From positions 62,001-126,000 of the forward strand of contig NBAZ01000028.1 in NCBI GenBank assembly GCA_002794735.1: a stretch of 64,000 bases of DNA, in the 5' to 3' direction. Both the position numbers and the translations under genes were made by a program. Positions 59,534-64,000 of this stretch are shown here, piece by piece. This DNA is from Pyrrhoderma lamaoense. Its lineage: Eukaryota; Basidiomycota; Agaricomycetes; Hymenochaetales; Hymenochaetaceae. The notes under the pieces were generated by a model. It was not told the origin of the DNA. It made no database searches and saw only the letters and a list, made by a program, of their open reading frames with translations. Position 1 is the stretch's first letter; the number at the start of each line of letters is the position of its first letter.

Positions 59534-59647
59534 ATAGTTATCTAGGTAATATTTTACATGTTTATTATATAAGCTAGGAATAGGTGGGACGACATGTATT
59601 ATAGACTAACTATTACACGTCGCGTAGAAATTTGTTGACATGCCGTG

Positions 59648-62600
59648 ATTGCATGTGATTATCTCATCGTCGATCATATTCCATATTCGTATCGATAGAT
59701 CAAATGATCCCGAAGCGAAATGATTTTCATTGGATGAAAATGCAACTGACGTAACCGAATCAGAATGTCCTTCTAAAGGACCCTTGATTAAATCTCCGCT
59801 TTCCGTATTCCACACACACACTGTGTTATCGTCGTAGCCGGAGACAAGAAACTTTCCTGTTTTCGGTGAAATCGCAATTGCACTGATTGATGCACTTTTT
59901 TGTCCGTTAAACTCTGAGCCAGTCAGCGTCACACCTTTTGCAACGTTCCAGACTCTGATTGTTCGATCATCTGACGCAGAGGCGAAGTGCTTACCGTCAG
60001 GTGCGAATGAAATAGAATAAACTACTCCAGTATGGCCTTCAAATCTCTTTGGAGGAGCATCACTGGCTTCCGCATTCCATAGTCTTACTATCCCATCACG
60101 AGATCCCGACAAAATATGTTTGCCGTCATTAGAATACTCGATTGAAAATACACAGCGCATGCCGTCTCCACGGAGTGTATGCAAGACACTGCCGGTCGTT
60201 ACTTCCCATACACGAATAGTGCTATCCCTGGACCCCGATGCAACTCGCTCGCTGTCTGGAGAAAATGATAGGGAGAAGACTTGGCCCGGGAGACCTTTGA
60301 GTGGGCCGGAGATCACCTTTCTGCTTTGTACGTCCCAGACAATGATAGTTTTATCCATCGATCCAGACGCAAGATAGCGTTCATTGGGCGAAAACACGAC
60401 ACAAATCACAGCTTTAGAATGTCCTTTTAGCGGTACTCCGACTGGTGCACCACTCTCGGCACTCCACAGCCTGATAGTTTTATCACCAGAACCCGATGCT
60501 ATGAACTTCCCGTCTCCTGAAAACGCAACGGAATATACCCCCTTTGAATGGCCGGTCAGTGGGCCTAGGTCACGCTCCCCAGTAAATGCATTCCATATCT
60601 TCACTGTCTTATCCTCAGACCCGGACGCAATATACTTCCCATCTGCAGAGTACACGACACCCGGGGTGCAATTTGTAGACATCTCAAGTGGGTTGAGAAG
60701 TGTTCTGCCACTTATTGCATCCCATACAATAACCCCCGCTTCGGTTGCCGATGCAATTCGTTCACCATCAGGGGAGTATGAAATAGAAAAGACATCCCTA
60801 TCAGCATATATTCGCCTGGTACATGCCATTTGGGGCTTGTTTCCAACATACTCGACCCGTGTCAGTGATTGCGCTCGCTTAGCGTAATGTTCAGCGACGA
60901 TGGAATCCTCTCTCAATAACGGGAGGAATGACATGTACAAATGGGGGGTACTTTGGGAGATAGGTTCTATGAATGTGAGGAGCTGATCGTGAGCATCTTG
61001 GAGAAATGCAGACAGCTGCGAGTGTTTGTCCTGTATAGATGTTAGTTCGAACCCTGGATTAGTCTAGAATAACTTACCCCTATCCAGTTAATGGTATTCT
61101 CGAGAGATTGCAAGAGGAAAGAGTGTAGCGAGCCTGTGAGGCTGAGGACCTCGACCCAATACAGTAACCGGTTAAGTGCGAAAGATGCAAGCTGATTGCA
61201 TAGATTCTCAGAATAAGGGACCTCTCGCAGATGGGTAGCCCAATGGCGACAGGCGTATAATAGCGAGGTAGATATATTCTCTTTTACACGATCCTCAAGA
61301 TTATCCACGTCTTTATTCAGCTTGTACGATGTCTGCAGCCCACAGATGTTGAATCGAAGTCCCTCCATCAACTCGAAACATCGCAGTGAAATGCGTGCCT
61401 TCTCTCTTTCCTCGTTAATGAACCATGCCTTTCCACACGCCTCTTCCGAAATCAAGTAGTCGTATAGTGAAGTATGGTACAAGCGAACTGGCTCGTTAGG
61501 CCCAAACGCGACTAATGAACGAAGACATTCGAGATTGCTTTGTGTCGTTCCATCATCGAGATCCATCATTGTATCTATAGACGCTATTGTTAGCTGCTCC
61601 TTGCCAAACAGGACCAGAGAAAACACTCTCGGGAAGTCTCTTCCCGTCCCATCATCCCAATCAAGAGAATTTTCAAGTGCAGTCGCGTACAAATGGTCGA
61701 GCGATAACGATTTGTGGTTTACCAGTCGCTTCAGTTCACCAGCCTTATTTTGTTTTTTGCTTTCGATGAGTCGCACAGCTGTTGCCGCCCATATAAACAG
61801 CCCACCTGCGGCATCGCCCAAGGCCTTCATACTTTCGTCCCATGGCCAGCTAGGGTCTACTATTATTCTACCCTTTGCTTTTAAGTCCCCAAGTTTAGTT
61901 TGGATGTACTTTAGGACGTCCCCCTTGGCATTGTTTGACTCGTGATCCAAATGTATGTGGCGTGTCATCAGTTGTTCGAGCTCCGATTCTGAAACAATAT
62001 CCTCCTCTGGTCGACTAGTGATAAGAAAGCGGTAGTTGGGGGGTAGCGTCTGCAGTTTCTCCTTTATCAGTCTGATATATGGCTTCCGTGTCTCTCTGTT
62101 TCCACACTCGTCCAGAGCATCGAGGACTATGAGAATGTTTCCCTCTTTCTTCCCTTCCTCTGTTATCGCATGAAGCGGGTCGAATAGCAAGATCTCGAAG
62201 GCCCTTTCTGGTGTAACAGAGGTTATATCATTTGCATTAAGCTGAGCCTTGATGGCTTCGGCAGTTTCTTGATTTCGGCAGGCTAGATCGTATACAATAG
62301 TACGGAAGATAAATGTAGGGTCGCTTTTGTCTCTCAGAAAGTATAGATGGGATCCAAGTTGACCCTTCCTTTGAAAAACTTCTGCAATGGTCGTAGCGAT
62401 CGTACTCTTGCCTGTTCCAGCACGTCCAAGAATGAAGAAAACATTAGGTACATTTGTATCTTGTACCCACTCCTCTACTTCTTTTAATAGCTCTATGCGT
62501 GTTCCTTCTAGACATCTTTGACGATCACGTCCACTCTCATGCTTTGGTTGCAGCTTCTTCTCCAACTCTGAAGTAAGTAACTAGATAAACATCGTATCAC

Positions 62601-63900
62601 TAGGTCCTCAAGTTCTAAGCTTACCCATTTTAAGTGCCCTAATTTGTGCCTCAATGATACCCTGCCTCTCAAAGGCCGATATCATATCAGTCTTCAAACT
62701 TGTTAGTGTACCCTCCAAGTCTTCTATTGCGACTTTCTTGTTCTGCAAAAGAGCGCGTACTAGAAATATCATCCAATCAACCTACGAGCCATGTCACCCT
62801 CGTACCTAACTTACCTACAAAACTCCTCCGCGCATAATCTTGAAGAAGGGTGCTGCATTGTGTAATGAAGTCGAAGAGCTCGGTCAAAATCGAAAGCAAG
62901 GATCCAGATGGGTTTGCGAAAATGGAAGTTTCCTTGATTATCAGGAACAAATTCATCAGGTTCTTTACAAGATCCTTAACTCGCTTGTCAGTTCTGGGTT
63001 GTTCAGCGATGATCTGCAAGAAATAAGTTTCTCATTTTAATACGTCCCACTAAAGGACTTACTTTTATGAACGCTGTCGTTATGCACCATACTAACTTCA
63101 GGTATGGGCTTGCCTGTGCGTGTTCCAATCAACATTAGAATATAGTCAGTAGATAACTTTGAAAATACTCACGTTTGCTATGCCGTCACCGAACTCAACA
63201 AAAGCAGTTATAGTATAACCTACTTCTACTAACGACCGGCATGCCTTGCTTTCAGCTACGCACTTCGCCGTATCGAAAATTGCATTGACATTCTCCACAA
63301 AATTACCATGGCTAGAAGGATGGATGTCGAGGAGGGCGTGAGCAAGATTTATAAGTGTCATCTCTGCGTTCTTCATTTTGTCCGATGGTTGAAGACATAG
63401 AAACATAGCATATGATCCTGACTTTGATTGTAGGGGGATGCGAACATCTATTTTGCTTCAGTTATTGTTTGTGAGAGGAAATACTAATTTGCTCTTACCT
63501 TCACCGTCCTCCCCTAGTAGTTCTTCCAATGAGCATTCTTTACTTCCAATACTAGTATCTATCAGACCCTCCTTCATCAGCTTGATTGTGAACCTATTCT
63601 CAATATCCGAGCATGTACATGCACTTGACCGCAAAATGTCATTTTCAGCTTCAAGAATTGAAATAAACAGATGGACGGGTAGCGTACATTGGGAAAGTCT
63701 CATTCCACTCGGGCGGTAATCTATTTACAGAGCTAGTTCTACAACTTTCATCTCCAAACGAGATCTTGACATATAGCTCTGGTGCTTTTGATTTCCCGGG
63801 AACAGTTACGTCTGATCGTGATACTAAAGGAGATTGTCAATCATGTAAGGACTATTTGAAGTATTCGAAACGAACCTCGAAGGGTGTAAAATTTTGACAT
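59648..63900 (-). pseudogene. NLR-G/H 5' part: C2-like / helical / NACHT / WD40 repeats 1-9
   Basis: The start at 63900 (ATG TCA AAA TTT TAC ACC) gives the family first exon MSKFYTLR. C2 exons encode NRFTIKLMKEGLIDTSIGS and DVRIPLQSKSGSYAMFLCL. The helical exons and coiled coil are open. The NACHT exon (about 61070-62590) has GRAGTGKST and ILIVLDALDECG. The last exon encodes the helical linker and nine WD40 repeats, reading to MIDDEIITCN at the CACTA boundary. Translation then runs about a dozen codons into the transposon and stops at 59606. No lesion was seen in this part other than the insertion. As it stands it could make a NACHT protein with nine repeats and no tail. Confidence 0.88.
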
Positions 63901-64000
63901 AGCTCGTACACTAGCTTTCTTTGTGTGAGAGGGTACAACTGCGAGGTGCAAAGTGAATGAGGGTTAAGCACAAAGGGGATGGGGGAACCTTATCGCTGTT
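63901..64000. other. Upstream region of NLR-G/H, cut by the window edge
   Basis: The GCCTCAAGGC box seen 107-126 bp upstream of the other starts would lie just beyond position 64000, so its presence cannot be judged. Confidence 0.5.

Larger units (their letters stand above)
42892..59647. mobile_element. CACTA-type (EnSpm/Tnp2) DNA transposon, 16.76 kb with nested LTR elements
   Basis: The plus strand starts CACTGCGTGTT and ends GACATGCCGTG (reverse complement CACGGCATGTC), an imperfect terminal inverted repeat of which 8 of the first 11 bases match. ATT flanks both ends (42889-42891 and 59648-59650), the 3-bp duplication expected for CACTA elements. It contains a Tnp2-type transposase, a convergent second gene and a small cargo-like gene. 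Subterminal regions are rich in CCTAGGT-like motifs. Removing the nested solo LTR and Gypsy element leaves a core of about 9.3 kb. It interrupts an NLR gene. Confidence 0.88.

Overview
The window looks like accessory, repeat-rich DNA of a basidiomycete fungus (Agaricomycetes; the style of the genes resembles Rhizoctonia/Ceratobasidium-type genomes, but the species is an inference). The evidence is short phase-consistent GT-AG introns of about 45-75 bp, large NACHT-WD40 proteins of the fungal NLR (HET-E/NWD) type, a Tnp2-type CACTA transposon and a chromodomain Ty3/Gypsy element. I saw no tRNA, rRNA or CRISPR array.

The backbone is a tandem array of NLR (STAND) genes, all on the minus strand. 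In order of coordinate they are: a degraded N-terminal relic (1-1040); NLR-A (1558-6545, apparently intact, 9 exons, about 1518 aa); NLR-B (9125-14197, broken by at least five 1-nt deletions); shattered NLR and methyltransferase relics (14.8-17.1 kb); NLR-C (18063-23194, broken in the WD40 exon); NLR-D (24583-29717, one apparent frameshift); a collapsed NACHT/WD40 relic (31.6-32.3 kb); NLR-F (33097-38139, apparently intact); further relics and a second methyltransferase pseudogene (39.1-41.1 kb); and NLR-G/H, split into a 3' part (42046-42888) and a 5' part (59648-63900). All members share one architecture: a short first exon, an N-terminal C2-like domain spread over four exons, a helical region with a coiled coil, a NACHT NTPase, a helical linker and 14 WD40 repeats (two seven-bladed propellers). 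By family knowledge these are cytosolic sensor proteins used in non-self recognition, such as heterokaryon incompatibility. The C2-like front end suggests a membrane-targeting effector, which is inference.

NLR-G/H is split by a 16.76-kb CACTA-type DNA transposon (42892-59647). The insertion is flanked by a 3-bp target duplication (ATT), starts CACTG and ends CCGTG, and falls between WD40 repeats 9 and 10. The two halves join in frame across one copy of ATT. The transposon carries a 13-exon Tnp2-like transposase (minus), a convergent five-exon gene (plus) and a small CxxC cargo-like gene. It was later invaded by two LTR elements: a solo LTR (50694-51564, target duplication CTAAG) and a full Ty3/Gypsy chromovirus (53001-59533, target duplication ATAGT), whose pol is broken although its LTRs are nearly identical.

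Other repeats show how the array grew. They include a TATA-bearing dispersed repeat in three copies, two families of duplicated 3'-flank modules, a duplicated block carrying the methyltransferase pseudogene, and a palindromic GCCTCAAGGC box about 107-126 bp upstream of the NLR start codons. The first kilobase of NLR-A and NLR-B is nearly identical, introns included, while the rest of the two genes is diverged, which points to recent gene conversion.
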